60,543 nucleotides of DNA, from NCBI GenBank assembly GCA_026391855.1, contig JAPLDE010000065.1:1-60543 (forward strand), read 5' to 3'. A program made the translations under genes and the position numbers. This stretch comes from Bacteroidota bacterium. GTDB taxonomy: Bacteria; Bacteroidota; Bacteroidia; Bacteroidales; CAIXZF01. A model generated the notes under the pieces. That model saw only the letters and a list, made by a program, of their open reading frames with translations. It made no database searches and was not told the origin of the DNA. Positions 38,913-50,188 of the stretch are shown piece after piece. Within the stretch, counting starts at the first letter, position 1, and the number at the start of each line of letters is the position of its first letter.

Positions 38913-41900
38913 TTATCTGGATATTACCAGTCTTCTTGATAAAGGCCTTTGATTCGGACTCTGAATGATCAGCAGATAAATTCCGTCGGCCAGGTCATTT
39001 CCCTGTACTTCAACCTGGTTGTCCCCGATTGAAGTGGTATATTTCCTGAGCATTACATTCTCCCCGATCAGGTTCTTCACATTGAAAGTAATATCTTCAA
39101 TTTCAGCACAGTAGAAGGACAGATTGAAGAGCCCGCTGGTGGGATTCGGATATACCAGGAGGTCTTCAAACGATTGCTGACTGATGATTTCCGATTTGCA
39201 ACCAATGGTAATGGTTTTATAGGACCCCGTACCTTTACCACAGGCATTTAATGCAAAGGCATAGATCTTTCCTGCTGTTGCACCGAAATTCACCTGGATG
39301 GCATTGGTTCCTGCCCCGCTGCTGATGGTGCATCCGGTTGGAAGTGTCCAGGAATAGGAGGTTGCACCAACCACCGGGTTCACTGAATAACTCACATTCT
39401 GCTGATAGGCACATACACTGGTTGGCCCTGTGATGGTTCCGGGAGCCGCTGGTTTGGAATTAACAGACAGGGTGGTCGCAGCGCTTATCCCACAATTATT
39501 ACTCGATTTCACCGTAATGGAACCACTGACAAAGGTGGACCCGAAATTGACCGTGATGGAAATAGTCCCCTGCCCGCTTACAATGGTTGCTCCTGTGGGA
39601 ACTGTCCAGACATAAGAGGTCGCCCCGGTCACTGCGGCAATGGTGTAAGTTATGTTCGTTGCACTGCAAAGGTTATAGGTTTGTCCAGTGATTGTTCCCG
39701 GTTTATTGGGTACCGACCTTACAGTTACAGTCTTGGTAGATCCTGACCCACAGGCATTGGAAGCAGTTACACTCACATTCCCTGAGGTAAAAGTGGAACC
39801 AAAATTGACGGAGATTGAAGTCGTTCCCTGTCCGCTTGCAATAGTGGCTCCCGTTGGGACCACCCAGGTATAGTTGGTCGCATAATTAACAGCAGGTATG
39901 GAATAAACCACTCCGCTCGTATTCGCGCATACCCCGTTCACCAAACCCGTGATAGTGCCGGGTGTGCCTGGCTTGCTGTAAATCGTCACCGATTTTTGAG
40001 TGCTGGTACCGGCACAATTCGATGCACTCACTTTTAATAGTCCGGTCGTCCAGGTGGAGGTAACGCTCACCGTAATACTGGTCGTTCCTTGTCCGCTGGT
40101 GATGGTGCAGTTCGTTGGTGCTACCCATGTATAAGAAGTTGCATTGGTTACAGGGGCGATGGAGAAACTGGCTGTTGAACCAGCACATACCATCAGAGAA
40201 CCAATGATGGCTGCCGGAGTGGCAGGCTTGGTAAGGGCTACGGTATAGGCGTAGGTTGCACTGGGTCCGTTGCCGAAAGTGTTGTAAGCATAAACTGACA
40301 TTGTCCCAGAATTGGCTGTACTGGAAAAGTTTACCTGGATTGAGGTGGTTCCCTGCCCGCTCGTGATCGTGGCTCCTGCCGGAAGGGTCCAGGTGTAACC
40401 AGTGGCATAAGGTACAGCAGAAACAGCATAGTTCACACCGGTCTGATTTCGGCAGACAATTTTTGAATACGTACTGAAAATGGGTTGCCCCGGAGAATTA
40501 CCCTGGTTGTTTACAACGGTAGAATTCACTGAAGTACAAAGGTTTGCATCTGTTATCGTGACTGAATAAGTGCCGGCTGACAGGCCAGTTATGGTTGATG
40601 TTAGTCCTCCGTTACTCCATAAGTAAGTATAAGGCGAGGTCCCCCCTGTTACATTCACGGTTGCTGTTCCGTTACCCTGTCCGTTGGTTTCATTGGTCGA
40701 ACTCATGGTTGTACTGAGAACAGGATTCACCTGTAACGTGATGGCATTTGAAAGGGCCGGTGACCCGCTGGCACAGGTGGCATTGGAAGTCAGGACACAG
40801 GTTACTATATCACCGGTATTCATCCCGGAAGCCTGGTATGTAAACGAATTTGTCCCGGTATTGATCCCGTTTTTCTTCCATTGATAAACAGGATTCAAAC
40901 CGCCGTTAATACCCACTGCAGTAAATGTTACCTGACCTCCTGCACACAGAATTCCTGAAGGATTAGCTGTAATACTGACAGATACAGGCAAAACAGGATT
41001 AACCTGGAAGGTGAGGGAGTTGGAAGTGTCAGGTGTACCGGTCGCACAAATGGCATTTGAATACAGGATACAAGTGATAACATCACCATTATTCAGATCG
41101 TTTGCAGAAAAGGTCGTGGAATTTGTACCTGTACTCACACCATTCTTAATCCACTGGTAAACAGGATTGCTTCCTGCATTAATACCGGTGGCGGTGAAAA
41201 CAACATTGGTCCCCTGGCAGATGGCTCCCGAAGGATTGGCTGTAATACTTATTGAAACCGGTAGTAATGGATTGACAACGGCTGTTATGGCATTGGAGGT
41301 GGCCGGTGATCCGGATGGACAAGTGGCGTTTGATGTTAAAATACAGGTGATGATATCACTGTTATTCAACCCTGTTGTCTGGAAAGTAGTTGAATTGGTC
41401 CCTACATTCACATTGTTTTTCTTCCATTGATAAACCGGACTGCTTCCACCATTTATCCCGGTGGCAGTATAGGTAACCATTGTCCCCTGGCAAATGGCAC
41501 CGGATGGATTGGCCGAAATGCTCACACTGACAGGTAACAAGGAATTGACCTGGGCCGTAATTGAGTTGGAAGTTGCTGGCGAACCACTGGTACAGGAGAT
41601 ATTCGATGTCAGCATACAGGTGATAACATCACCATTGACCAGGTCGTTAGGGGCATAACTGGTCGAATTTGTACCCACGTTCACCCCGCTTTTCTTCCAC
41701 TGATAAACCGGACTGCCCCCTCCATTAATTCCGGTAGCTGTAAAGGTCAGTATACTCCCCTGGCATACGGATCCTGTCGGTGTTACGGTGATACTGACGG
41801 AAACTGCATTTATCTGGTTCACCGTAATATAATTGGTCTTGGTAATAGTATTCGAAGAACCGGTTTTGGACGCAGTCAGCGATACTGTGTAAACCCCCGG

Positions 41901-42440
41901 AATCTGATATATATGACTGGGATTTTGCAAACCGGAAGTCCCGCCATCTCCGAAATTCCATGACCAACTGGTGGGTGAACCGGTCGACATATCAGTGAAA
42001 TTTACACTCCCTCCCGGGCAGATACTGGTGGAGTTGGCAGAAAAATTGGCTGCTAAACCTACTGATCCGGTGATATTGATATCATCGATGTAAAGGTTAT
42101 TGCCATACCCGTTGACACACTGGAACCTGATGGTGATATTCGAGCCGGCAAATGCCGAAAGATCAAGAGTCTCTTGTCTCCAGTCAGAAGAAACCGATGG
42201 AGTGAAGGAACTGGTGGTGGCTGCTCCGGTTGCCAGAACGGATCCTGTTTTGGAATAAATCGTTGAAGAATAGGTAGTTCCACAATTTGTGTAAACAAGT
42301 ACCTTAAGGGTATCATGGTACGAAGTGCTGTATTCCCTGTAAGCAACATTAAAGGTCAGCTGGGGTGAGGATACTCCCGTAAGATTGATGCCCTGAGTGA
42401 TCAGTTCATCGATCTGCCCTGTTTCACTGTAATTATACAT
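38913..42440 (-). CDS. Adhesive C-terminal part of a split M6 protease gene: Ig-like and PKD-like repeats, T9SS sorting domain
   Basis: This 1,175-codon frame has no export signal. Its reading frame stays open upstream to about 42505 as [13 protein letters not shown], the start of a MAM-like domain, so the ATG at 42440 is internal. Modules: MAM-like to about 125; PKD about 133-205 ([10 protein letters not shown]); four Ig-like repeats about 210-550 with the phrase [11 protein letters not shown]; an SprB-like repeat about 560-630; five PKD-like repeats about 640-1085 ([24 protein letters not shown]); and a T9SS type A sorting domain from about 1095 ([16 protein letters not shown]). It is almost certainly the continuation of the M6 metalloprotease at 42472-44283, separated by a frameshift or deletion. 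On its own it could not be exported. Confidence 0.85.
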   Translation of the reverse strand: MYNYSETGQIDELITQGINLTGVSSPQLTFNVAYREYSTSYHDTLKVLVYTNCGTTYSSTIYSKTGSVLATGAATTSSFTPSVSSDWRQETLDLSAFAGSNITIRFQCVNGYGNNLYIDDINITGSVGLAANFSANSTSICPGGSVNFTDMSTGSPTSWSWNFGDGGTSGLQNPSHIYQIPGVYTVSLTASKTGSSNTITKTNYITVNQINAVSVSITVTPTGSVCQGSILTFTATGINGGGSPVYQWKKSGVNVGTNSTSYAPNDLVNGDVITCMLTSNISCTSGSPATSNSITAQVNSLLPVSVSISANPSGAICQGTMVTYTATGINGGSSPVYQWKKNNVNVGTNSTTFQTTGLNNSDIITCILTSNATCPSGSPATSNAITAVVNPLLPVSISITANPSGAICQGTNVVFTATGINAGSNPVYQWIKNGVSTGTNSTTFSANDLNNGDVITCILYSNAICATGTPDTSNSLTFQVNPVLPVSVSITANPSGILCAGGQVTFTAVGINGGLNPVYQWKKNGINTGTNSFTYQASGMNTGDIVTCVLTSNATCASGSPALSNAITLQVNPVLSTTMSSTNETNGQGNGTATVNVTGGTSPYTYLWSNGGLTSTITGLSAGTYSVTITDANLCTSVNSTVVNNQGNSPGQPIFSTYSKIVCRNQTGVNYAVSAVPYATGYTWTLPAGATITSGQGTTSIQVNFSSTANSGTMSVYAYNTFGNGPSATYAYTVALTKPATPAAIIGSLMVCAGSTASFSIAPVTNATSYTWVAPTNCTITSGQGTTSITVSVTSTWTTGLLKVSASNCAGTSTQKSVTIYSKPGTPGTITGLVNGVCANTSGVVYSIPAVNYATNYTWVVPTGATIASGQGTTSISVNFGSTFTSGNVSVTASNACGSGSTKTVTVRSVPNKPGTITGQTYNLCSATNITYTIAAVTGATSYVWTVPTGATIVSGQGTISITVNFGSTFVSGSITVKSSNNCGISAATTLSVNSKPAAPGTITGPTSVCAYQQNVSYSVNPVVGATSYSWTLPTGCTISSGAGTNAIQVNFGATAGKIYAFALNACGKGTGSYKTITIGCKSEIISQQSFEDLLVYPNPTSGLFNLSFYCAEIEDITFNVKNLIGENVMLRKYTTSIGDNQVEVQGNDLADGIYLLIIQSPNQRPLSRRLVISR

Positions 42441-42471
42441 GTTGATATAGGCCGACCTGACACTGCTTCCG

Positions 42472-44283
42472 TTACCCGTAGCACTCGAATTTAGAGTCCA
42501 GGTCGTCAGAACCGGTGGCCGTAAGGGTTACACTGTAATCACCCGCTGCATTGAACTTTACCTGAGGATTCTGGGAACTGGCTGTCGTACCACTCACATA
42601 GGTTACTGTATTCGGACTGAATGACCAGGTCCAACTGGTTGGCAGGGGAGAAGAAGCATCGGTAAAGGTGACGGTTTCATTCGGACACATGGTGGTGACA
42701 TTGGCACTGAAATTCGCTGTCATTCCAAAGTTTACATTAAAGGAAATGGTATTTCCGGAACTGCTGCCTACCTGCGATATACTCAACCCCCCTAAATTTC
42801 CGTTTGAGAGAAAACAATAAGGGTTAGTCGTATTGTTAAAAGTGGTCCTCCCCGATTCACTGCTGAAATAGGCACTGTTGATCGATCCGTTGGCTGTCGG
42901 AGAGCCGCCCGGTCGGTAAATATAAACCTCATCGGGTGGTCCGCTTGCATTTCCCGACGCTGCCGGGTTAATACGGTAAATAATCAGACCGCTGCCCGGA
43001 ATATTCCCTTCAAAGATCCCTGTCTTCTTACGGAATTCTACGACAAAATATTCAGTTGAGGAACTCGGACTCGCAATTTTGTAACAATTGTTTGTCGAAG
43101 AGGAGATTAAGGAATTAATGGTGTATGTTCCTGGTGTTGTGATACTTGGCGGCGAGGCTATCCAGCCGCCATATTTATATTTCATAAATGCACCCATGTG
43201 CTGTGGCGGATTTGTGTTGTTTTCCATCAGGTCCCATGAACCAACCGGCGAAATCCCGTTACTGGTGTAATGGTACAGGTCAGGAGAACCGAGAGTATGG
43301 AACATCTCATGACAAAGAACGCCTACACTGTAACTGTCAAGGAAGGTCTCCAGCTGAAAATTGTAATCATATACGGTCTTCCCGTTAATTGTCACATACT
43401 GGCTATATAAACTCCAGCGGTGAGGCCACAGTAAGGTCGACCATGCAGTGGTCCCTCCTCTAACTATATAACATACGTTGTCAACATAACCATCATTGTT
43501 ATAGTCGATGTTCAAACCGGAAGGCACCTGGCTGGAAACAGCATTGGTTGCATTCTTTAATAGGGTGTGTTCCCTGAGGGTCCGCTGGAGGTCGGTGTAA
43601 CCGTCAGGGTTGGTCGTGGCATCATAAGGCATGTAGTAGCTTCGTGGATGGGAATCCTGGTAGGATAATACCACTGTTCCGCTGGGAAGGGGATAAAAGC
43701 TGGAATTGATATTCATCTGGTTATACGAGGCTTCCTGGAAATAATTCTTCATCGAACTGGCACCCGAGGTGGAAGTGTTGAACATCCCGTCATAATAAGT
43801 GCTGGTTTGTGGAAAATCGCTCTGGTCACTGAATCGTATGAATATAACAAGGTTGTTTAGTGTCCCGGTAGATTCTGAAGGAGAAGCGGAATAACCCTGA
43901 ATGGGCTTCTTCTTGGGCGTATTGCTCTCAAAGGTTTCCCTTATCTGTTTCCACTTCTCTCCTGAAATATTAACACCTGGTTTAAGACCTAGTGCTCCCG
44001 GGTCCGACTCTCCTACAATATGATTCGTCGGTATGAGCTCCTCACCCGACTTGTCCGCATACACATAATAACCGGTATTAGCGTCTTTTACAATCGTGTA
44101 GTGGTTGGCATCATGCAAATAATTGTAAAACTCATCTCCGGTTATAAAACACTGAATAACAGCCCCGTTCGGCTGAACAAGGGTGATGGGAACATCCCTC
44201 AGATAAGCTCCCAGCGACACAACAGGAAATAGCAATATGACCAGCAACAGGGTCGATAATGTCTTCAGGTAAATGTTTTTCAT
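42472..44283 (-). CDS. M6-family zinc metalloprotease, catalytic part (frameshifted)
   Basis: The 603-residue frame starts with a signal peptide (about 1-25, [20 protein letters not shown]). It has an N-terminal pro-like region with [11 protein letters not shown] and [14 protein letters not shown], then the catalytic zinc motif at about 322-332 ([11 protein letters not shown]), the HExxHxxGxxD pattern of immune inhibitor A-type peptidases. A PKD-like domain ([19 protein letters not shown]) is cut off at [13 protein letters not shown], after which the frame ends in 10 unrelated residues. The adhesive repeats and T9SS signal continue in another frame at 38913-42505. If the shift is real, the enzyme would reach the periplasm but not be sorted by T9SS. 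Confidence 0.85.
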   Translation of the reverse strand: MKNIYLKTLSTLLLVILLFPVVSLGAYLRDVPITLVQPNGAVIQCFITGDEFYNYLHDANHYTIVKDANTGYYVYADKSGEELIPTNHIVGESDPGALGLKPGVNISGEKWKQIRETFESNTPKKKPIQGYSASPSESTGTLNNLVIFIRFSDQSDFPQTSTYYDGMFNTSTSGASSMKNYFQEASYNQMNINSSFYPLPSGTVVLSYQDSHPRSYYMPYDATTNPDGYTDLQRTLREHTLLKNATNAVSSQVPSGLNIDYNNDGYVDNVCYIVRGGTTAWSTLLWPHRWSLYSQYVTINGKTVYDYNFQLETFLDSYSVGVLCHEMFHTLGSPDLYHYTSNGISPVGSWDLMENNTNPPQHMGAFMKYKYGGWIASPPSITTPGTYTINSLISSSTNNCYKIASPSSSTEYFVVEFRKKTGIFEGNIPGSGLIIYRINPAASGNASGPPDEVYIYRPGGSPTANGSINSAYFSSESGRTTFNNTTNPYCFLSNGNLGGLSISQVGSSSGNTISFNVNFGMTANFSANVTTMCPNETVTFTDASSPLPTSWTWSFSPNTVTYVSGTTASSQNPQVKFNAAGDYSVTLTATGSDDLDSKFECYG

Positions 44284-44572
44284 TATTTTCTCCTCTCTTT
44301 ATGTAAGATTGTTTTGTAGCCGATGATTTTGAATTAATTAATGGGTAGCATAATCATTCACTTAGCTAAATTATAAAAAATATTTCTAATATTGGGAAAA
44401 TTTTTAAGCCGTTGGGATGCTGTTTTTTGCAACTGCTATATAATAAATTGAAAGACAATTAATTAAATTGATATGCAGAATATTGTCAATTTTGGAAAAA
44501 GACCGGACTTCAATATTCAATTGATGTGCCATTAACAGACTGTCTATCTTTATGCATTTATTTGTTAAATAC
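44284..44572. other. AT-rich divergent intergenic region
   Basis: This is the longest gap in the window, between divergent M6 protease and fucosidase genes. I see no gene or hairpin. TATCTTTA at 44545-44552 with a TTG at 44521-44523 (21-base spacer) is a weak match to the Bacteroidota promoter pattern and may drive the fucosidase. Confidence 0.5.
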
Positions 44573-46063
44573 ATGATAAAACAACTCCTGAAAATCGGAT
44601 TACTCGCTTTAATACCGGCTTCACTCTTCTCTCAGGACGTCCCTGCCATCGTGAAAAAAGCTGCTTACATACAGCCTTCTCCCAGGCAGGTAGCCTGGCA
44701 GGAACTTGAGTTTACCTGCTTTTACCACTTCGGGATCAATACTTTCACCAACCGCGAATGGGGTCTGCCCAACCAGGACCCCGGACTCTTTAACCCCTCC
44801 TCATTGGATGCCGCTCAATGGATCAGGGCGGCTAAAGGGGCCGGCGCCAAAGGGGTTGTTGTTGTGGCGAAACACCACGATGGCTTCTGTAACTGGCCAT
44901 CAAAGTATACAGACTATTCTGTAAAAAAAAGTCCCTGGAAGAAGGGCCAGGGTGATGTGATCGCCGAAGTCGCTAAAGCCTGCCGGGAACTTGGAATAAA
45001 ATTCGGATTCTACCTTTCCCCCTGGGATATCAGTTCTCCGCTTTATGGGACCGAAGAATATAATGTCTATTTCAAAAACCAGCTCCGTGAACTGCTTACC
45101 AATTACGGCGATGTGGCCGAGGTGTGGTTCGACGGCGCCTGTGGCGAAGGACCCAATGGAAAAAAACAAGTCTACGACTGGCCTGGCTATTACAAATTGG
45201 TCAGACAATTGCAGCCAAATGCAGTCATCGCCGTCATGGGCCCTGATGTCCGTTGGGTTGGAACGGAATCAGGATATGGAAGGGAAACCGAATGGAGCGT
45301 TGTCCCGGTCGGCGAGGCAACTCAGCAGCAAATCGCCGAAAGCTCTCAGCAAAACCCCGGAAACGGTACCTTCAAACCACCCGACGACATGTACAGGGAA
45401 GACCTGGGTAGCCGCGGACAGATCATTACCGCTGACACCCTGGTCTGGTTCCCTTCCGAAGTGGATGTATCAATAAGACCAGGTTGGTTCTATCATAAAA
45501 ATGAAGATTCCCTCGTGAAAAGTCCTGAAAACCTGGTAGATATCTATTTTAGCTCAATCGGAAGAAATTCGGTTCTCCTGCTGAATCTACCTCCCGACAC
45601 CAGAGGCCTCATCCCGGAAAATGATGTGAAAAGCCTGCAGGGAATGCGTAACATCCTGGAGGTTACCTTTCAGGTCAACCTGGCAGAAAATGGGGACGTA
45701 ACCGCTTCCCCTGAAAATCCTGCCTTCGATCCCCGAAATATCCTCGACTGGGATAATAAAACCTACTGGACTCCCGGACCTGGTGTATTTACCTGTATGC
45801 TGGAAATCGACCTGAAGGAAATAAAAACCTTCGACAGGCTGCTGCTACAGGAAAATTTCCGAAATGGTCAGCGGGTGGAATCTTTTATCATGGAGGCCTT
45901 GATTGATAATGAATGGAAAGAAATAACCAAAGGAACGACAATTGGCTATAAACGACTTCTCCGTTTCAGTCCGGTTAAAGCCCAAAAAGTCAGGCTAACC
46001 ATTCTGTCTTCCCGCGAAAACCCTGAAATCGCCTCTTTTGGATTATTCAAGTCACCTGACTAA
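44573..46063 (+). CDS. Alpha-L-fucosidase (GH29) with C-terminal discoidin-like domain
   Basis: The ATG at 44573 begins a normal signal peptide (MIKQLLKIGLLALIPASLFS before QDV); the ATG at 44552 adds seven residues. The 496-residue enzyme has the GH29 pattern: CFYHFGINTFTNREWG, AKHHDGFCNWPSKYTDYS, GFYLSPWD and the nucleophile D187 in VWFDGACGEG. The last 130 or so residues form an F5/8-type (discoidin-like) beta-sandwich (ENFRNGQRVESFIMEALIDN, VRLTILSSRENP). It removes alpha-linked L-fucose from glycans, probably in the periplasm as no T9SS domain is present. It stands alone between divergent and convergent genes, with no SusCD pair next to it, and ends 15 bases before the convergent lpxD. 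Confidence 0.9.
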   Translation: MIKQLLKIGLLALIPASLFSQDVPAIVKKAAYIQPSPRQVAWQELEFTCFYHFGINTFTNREWGLPNQDPGLFNPSSLDAAQWIRAAKGAGAKGVVVVAKHHDGFCNWPSKYTDYSVKKSPWKKGQGDVIAEVAKACRELGIKFGFYLSPWDISSPLYGTEEYNVYFKNQLRELLTNYGDVAEVWFDGACGEGPNGKKQVYDWPGYYKLVRQLQPNAVIAVMGPDVRWVGTESGYGRETEWSVVPVGEATQQQIAESSQQNPGNGTFKPPDDMYREDLGSRGQIITADTLVWFPSEVDVSIRPGWFYHKNEDSLVKSPENLVDIYFSSIGRNSVLLLNLPPDTRGLIPENDVKSLQGMRNILEVTFQVNLAENGDVTASPENPAFDPRNILDWDNKTYWTPGPGVFTCMLEIDLKEIKTFDRLLLQENFRNGQRVESFIMEALIDNEWKEITKGTTIGYKRLLRFSPVKAQKVRLTILSSRENPEIASFGLFKSPD

Positions 46064-46078
46064 GTCGCATTCAAAGGC

Positions 46079-47098
46079 TTATTTCCTTTCTTTCTCAAGC
46101 TTTTCCAACCGTTGCACAATCTCAGGCAGGTTCCTGAAAAAAATATAGGCCCTCCTGAAACGGGATACCTCCAGGGCCGGGGATCCGAGGTAACTCTGCC
46201 CGGGTTGGGTCAGGCTTTTAGAAACACCTGTTGCCCCTCCTAAAACAGTCCCGTCTGCTATGGTAATATGTCCCGTTATCGCCACATGCCCGCTGATCAG
46301 GCAGTTCCTGCCAATTTTAGTAGAACCGGCTACTCCGGTGCCTGCAGCAATATAGGTTTTTTCTCCAATTTCTACATTATGAGCAATATGAACCAGGTTG
46401 TCCAGCTTTACTCCCTTGCGTAGAATGGTTGAACCTAGCGTAGCCCTGTCTACAGCACAGTTGGCACCCAGCTCAACATCATCCTCAAGTACTACATTCC
46501 CGATTTGTGGAATTTTTCTGGTACCCTCACCCTCGATGGCAAACCGGAAACCATCACTGCCAATGACAACTCCGGCATGAAGGATACAGTTATTCCCTAT
46601 CTTGTTATCCGAATATACCTTTACCCCGGCAAACAAGGTGGTATTATCCCCGATAACGGTATTGTCACCTATATATACCTGCGGATAGATCTTCACATTG
46701 TCGCCGATTTTCACATTCTCGCCGATATATGCATATTCTCCGATGTACGCATCTCTCCCTATCACAGCATTCCCCGAAATATGACATTGCCCGGCTATTC
46801 CTGTCTTGTTCAGTTTGATTTGGTTGTAAACCGCTAAAAGCTTGGCAAAGGCTGCTTCCGAATTGTCAACCCTGATCAGGACCGGGGTCACCGGATGTTC
46901 GGCAACAAATGTCTTATTCACAATAACGATAGAGGCCTGCGTCTTATAAATATATTGGGTATATAACGGATTGGAGAGAAAGGTCAACGATCCGGGCTCT
47001 CCTGCATCAATTCTGGAAAGCGTGCTTACAACTGCTTCTGCGTCGCCTTCAAGGGTCCCGTTTAACATCCCGGCTATTTGTTTTGCACTGAATTTCAT
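46079..47098 (-). CDS. lpxD: UDP-3-O-(3-hydroxyacyl)glucosamine N-acyltransferase
   Basis: The ATG at 47098 (MKFSAKQIAGMLNG) gives 339 residues, the usual LpxD length; the longer frame to 47146 adds 16 non-conserved residues. The N-terminal domain binds uridine (AGEPGSLTFLSNPLYTQYIY), then about ten left-handed beta-helix hexapeptide turns (VIGRDAYIGEYAYIGENVKI, GVVIGSDGFRFA), with the catalytic His expected in LDNLVHIAHNVEIGE. A C-terminal helix follows (EIVQRLEKLEKERK). It N-acylates UDP-3-O-acyl-glucosamine, the third step of lipid A synthesis, in the cytoplasm. The neighbours are unrelated to lipid A. Confidence 0.95.
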   Translation of the reverse strand: MKFSAKQIAGMLNGTLEGDAEAVVSTLSRIDAGEPGSLTFLSNPLYTQYIYKTQASIVIVNKTFVAEHPVTPVLIRVDNSEAAFAKLLAVYNQIKLNKTGIAGQCHISGNAVIGRDAYIGEYAYIGENVKIGDNVKIYPQVYIGDNTVIGDNTTLFAGVKVYSDNKIGNNCILHAGVVIGSDGFRFAIEGEGTRKIPQIGNVVLEDDVELGANCAVDRATLGSTILRKGVKLDNLVHIAHNVEIGEKTYIAAGTGVAGSTKIGRNCLISGHVAITGHITIADGTVLGGATGVSKSLTQPGQSYLGSPALEVSRFRRAYIFFRNLPEIVQRLEKLEKERK

Positions 47099-47225
47099 AT
47101 TCTCTTTAGTTTGATTTGAAAAAATGATGAAAAGACTATAATACAATAATTCTCAAGGATTGTGTCTCCTGTTTTGGTTTTACTAAACTCATCAGAACGA
47201 CCTGATCTGGTTTCTTCATGATGGA

Positions 47226-49256
47226 TTATTCTTTAATGAACGAACGAATCTGAACTCCCTCTTTGTTATAACTCCTGATGAAATAAACCCCGCTTGCCAG
47301 GAATGAAATATTGATTTTTGTCCTGATCCCCTCTTGCCGCTGTTTTAGTAATACCTGTCCGCTGAAGTTGTAGATCAGCAAATCCCGGTCGGCACAAGCC
47401 GGGTCTGTTTCAACGGTTATTTCCTGGCTGCCAGGGTCCGGATAAAGAAAAATGCCGGCCTTTTCACCGGTCTTCTCAATACCGGTTATGGCTGAGAGTA
47501 AGACTTTCCAAACACCTCCGGCATTGATACCCGCATATAAGTAATTGCCTGATACACACAGTGATAGGACTGGAGATCCGCTGAGACCGTTGCTGACTGA
47601 ATTCCACGAATTCCCCCCGTCATAACTGGCAAACACTTCTCCGCTGTCAGTACCCGCAAAAACCATGCTCCCGTAAACACACAGACATCGAATGTTGGAC
47701 TGGGCAGGCAACCCGTTGGAGGCTGGAAACCAGTTCGTTCCATTATTATCGGAGATAAAAATCCCGTCGGCCTTTGTACCGGCAAGCAAAATTCCGCTGA
47801 TGAGCTGTAAAGCAGTGATATTGGTCGAAGGCAGCCCGTTGTTCACTGGATTCCAGTTCATTCCGAAATCAACAGAAAGATATAACCCGGCATCGGCTGT
47901 CCCTGCAAACAGGTTTGCTCCGTCAGAGGCCAGGGACTGGATCTGAGTGCTGCCAATCCCTGAATTGGCACTGATCCAGTTTCCCCCGCTGTTGGAAGAT
48001 GCACATACGCCTTCCTCACCGCTACCGGCAAAGACCTGGCTCCCGCAAATGGCAAAGGCCTGGAACCAGCGGCTGCTGAGCCCTGTATTGCAGGCTACAA
48101 AAGAAGAACCGCCATTGGTCGATTTGAAAATGCCTAACATGTCGGTTCCGGCAAATACCAATGATCCGTTTGATATCACGGAGCGGATCTCCACCGTGCC
48201 GATGGTAGTGGTCTTTATCCAGCTGGCTCCGCCATTGGTCGAGGTGAACAGACCCGAACCATGCGAACCGGCGATCAGGGTTGATCCGCTTAATGCCAGT
48301 GAACCGTTCCCGGCTTTAAAAGTGTTGCTGCTGTTGCAAAGTACCCAGCTGCTCCCCTCATCGGTGCTTCTGTAAATATGCCCGCTGCTGGCTCCCACAA
48401 ATAAGGTTGAATCGCTGCACCCGATCGCCCATAGATCAGTCTCCGCCAGACCGGCATTTATAGCCACCCAGGTCTGTCCCGAATCGGTGGATTTGTAAAC
48501 ACCTCCTCCATAAGACCCGGCATAAAGATTCCCCTTGAAAGTAGTAAAACCTTTAACAGAGGAAAGACTGGCCCCCAATGCCGACCAAAAGGCTCCGCTG
48601 TCGGCCGAAACAAATGTCCCGGAACTTAAAGTGCTCGCATAAAGTTTGCCTTCAAAGGAATGAATGGTCATTATGCTTGATTCTGTAATACCGTTGTTGA
48701 TCGCCGACCAGTTGTCACCAAGGTCCGTCGACTTATGCAATCCGTTTAAATACGTTCCGGCATAAACATTGGGTCCGTCAGTGGTTAACCAGTAAACATA
48801 TTTCGCAGACAAGCCGCTATTTACCGCAGTCCAGGTAGCCCCGCTGTCAGGTGACCGGAAAATGCCCCGTAAATATGTGCCGGCTAAAAGAACCTGACCG
48901 CTGGTTACAATCGTCTTGATATATTTTCCATTCAGCTCTTCCCCGGCAGCTTCCCAATGAAGTCCATGGTCATCCGTACGAAACACATTCTCATCGGTCG
49001 AAACATAAATATAGGAGCCAAGCCGGGCTAAAGATTTGGTGTCACAACTGGTTAAACCTGAATTGCGAAACACCCACGTTACTCCTTCATCCGCTGAAAC
49101 AAGAACCCCGCCTCCGGTCGCAGCATAAACAAGGTTGCCGTCAAAAAGAAAATTCCGGATAAATCCCCCCGCGGGTCCGCTGGTCGGCACCCATTGCCCC
49201 GGACATATCGTCGAAAACATTAGGGTTACTGTGAAAAGAATAAGAATGTTTTTCAT
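47226..49256 (-). CDS. Secreted BNR/sialidase-like beta-propeller protein with T9SS sorting domain
   Basis: The 676-residue protein has a signal peptide (1-20, ending TICPG before QWV). About 14 repeats of about 40 residues follow, each with an Asp-box-like phrase such as STDLGDNWSAINNG, SADSGAFW or STNGGSSFVACN and a LFAGT or VYAGT strand. The layout matches VPS10/YCF48-like photosystem-assembly-type or sortilin-like propellers used widely in Bacteroidota secreted proteins. The last 80 or so residues are a T9SS type A sorting domain (IFLYPDPGSQEITVETDPA to GVQIRSFIKE). No catalytic sialidase residues are evident, so a binding role is more likely. Confidence 0.85.
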   Translation of the reverse strand: MKNILILFTVTLMFSTICPGQWVPTSGPAGGFIRNFLFDGNLVYAATGGGVLVSADEGVTWVFRNSGLTSCDTKSLARLGSYIYVSTDENVFRTDDHGLHWEAAGEELNGKYIKTIVTSGQVLLAGTYLRGIFRSPDSGATWTAVNSGLSAKYVYWLTTDGPNVYAGTYLNGLHKSTDLGDNWSAINNGITESSIMTIHSFEGKLYASTLSSGTFVSADSGAFWSALGASLSSVKGFTTFKGNLYAGSYGGGVYKSTDSGQTWVAINAGLAETDLWAIGCSDSTLFVGASSGHIYRSTDEGSSWVLCNSSNTFKAGNGSLALSGSTLIAGSHGSGLFTSTNGGASWIKTTTIGTVEIRSVISNGSLVFAGTDMLGIFKSTNGGSSFVACNTGLSSRWFQAFAICGSQVFAGSGEEGVCASSNSGGNWISANSGIGSTQIQSLASDGANLFAGTADAGLYLSVDFGMNWNPVNNGLPSTNITALQLISGILLAGTKADGIFISDNNGTNWFPASNGLPAQSNIRCLCVYGSMVFAGTDSGEVFASYDGGNSWNSVSNGLSGSPVLSLCVSGNYLYAGINAGGVWKVLLSAITGIEKTGEKAGIFLYPDPGSQEITVETDPACADRDLLIYNFSGQVLLKQRQEGIRTKINISFLASGVYFIRSYNKEGVQIRSFIKE

Positions 49257-49276
49257 AAACTAAAGTTCGTTGAAGG

Positions 49277-50188
49277 TCACCGATCTGCAACGATGGCCTG
49301 GCTTTTCCTTTTATGCGCTGATACGTATTCACCACAATTGCTGCCAATCTGATCCTCTTCTGACTCTCCTATTGATAAAATTACTTCATAACCTGATCGT
49401 ATCAGCCGGTCCGCCAGTTCATCCTGTCTTTCAACAGTAAAATCCGATGAAAGCTGATGCATGACGGCCTGGTATGTAGGGTTGACAGGAGTGATCTTGA
49501 TCATAAACGCTTCCGGCGAAAAATAGGGTAGCAGAACATGTGGATCAACCGGATGTCCGTCGGCTACAGCAAAGTTCAGGGTGATCTTCCTTCCGCCCTC
49601 ATCGTAAAAAGCGTTGCCGTATTCGGCAATCCTTCCGAAATCCCATTTTTTCACAGGTATCAGCCAATCCCGTAACTTCAGGTCGGTCGTATGGATGGAA
49701 AACTGAAGCTGAAACCGTTGTGCATATGCTTTCTTTTTTATCTCCAGGAGCTTGTCAAAAAAGTAATCTGTCCCGGCAGGAGCAATGGTGGAAAGACAGG
49801 GCATCAGCCCCGTTGCCTCGTATAATCGGGGAAGAACCTCCAGCACCTCAAGAACATGGTGGTTAAATGAAGGTTCACCCATCCTGGCAAACTGTATCTT
49901 GAATTTGTTGACACTAACCTTACGTTCAGGATATCTCCTGGTAATAAGATCATCAATCTGGAAAAGGATCTCTTCTTTCGTCAGTCTCCCTTCATAAAAA
50001 CCACCGCAATCACAAAAACGGCAGCTAACAGGGCAGCCTTTCAACGTCGAAACGATCAATACCCACTTTTCTTCCCTGGGGTGGGGAGGCTGAAGCGATT
50101 CTACATATTCAATAAGCCCTCCCTTTTCTGTCTCCGCCACATAAACAATAGCTAAACCTTCCCTGCCTTTGCAGTCGATGATTTTCAT
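49277..50188 (-). CDS. RlmN/Cfr-like radical SAM enzyme lacking the N-terminal domain
   Basis: The 303-residue protein has the 4Fe-4S/SAM motif C52-x3-C56-x2-C59 (CPVSCRFC), a GEP motif (ARMGEPSFNH), LQFSIHTTDLKLRDWLIPVK and a late cysteine C285 in GSNCGEYV. This matches, in order, the RlmN/Cfr scheme, where the late Cys (ACGQL in RlmN) carries the methyl group during C2 or C8 adenosine methylation. It is about 50 residues shorter than RlmN and lacks the N-terminal RNA-binding helical domain, so the target may differ. Its start overlaps the upstream flavoprotein stop by four bases, and a housekeeping rlmN is presumably elsewhere. The substrate is unknown. Confidence 0.8.
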   Translation of the reverse strand: MKIIDCKGREGLAIVYVAETEKGGLIEYVESLQPPHPREEKWVLIVSTLKGCPVSCRFCDCGGFYEGRLTKEEILFQIDDLITRRYPERKVSVNKFKIQFARMGEPSFNHHVLEVLEVLPRLYEATGLMPCLSTIAPAGTDYFFDKLLEIKKKAYAQRFQLQFSIHTTDLKLRDWLIPVKKWDFGRIAEYGNAFYDEGGRKITLNFAVADGHPVDPHVLLPYFSPEAFMIKITPVNPTYQAVMHQLSSDFTVERQDELADRLIRSGYEVILSIGESEEDQIGSNCGEYVSAHKRKSQAIVADR

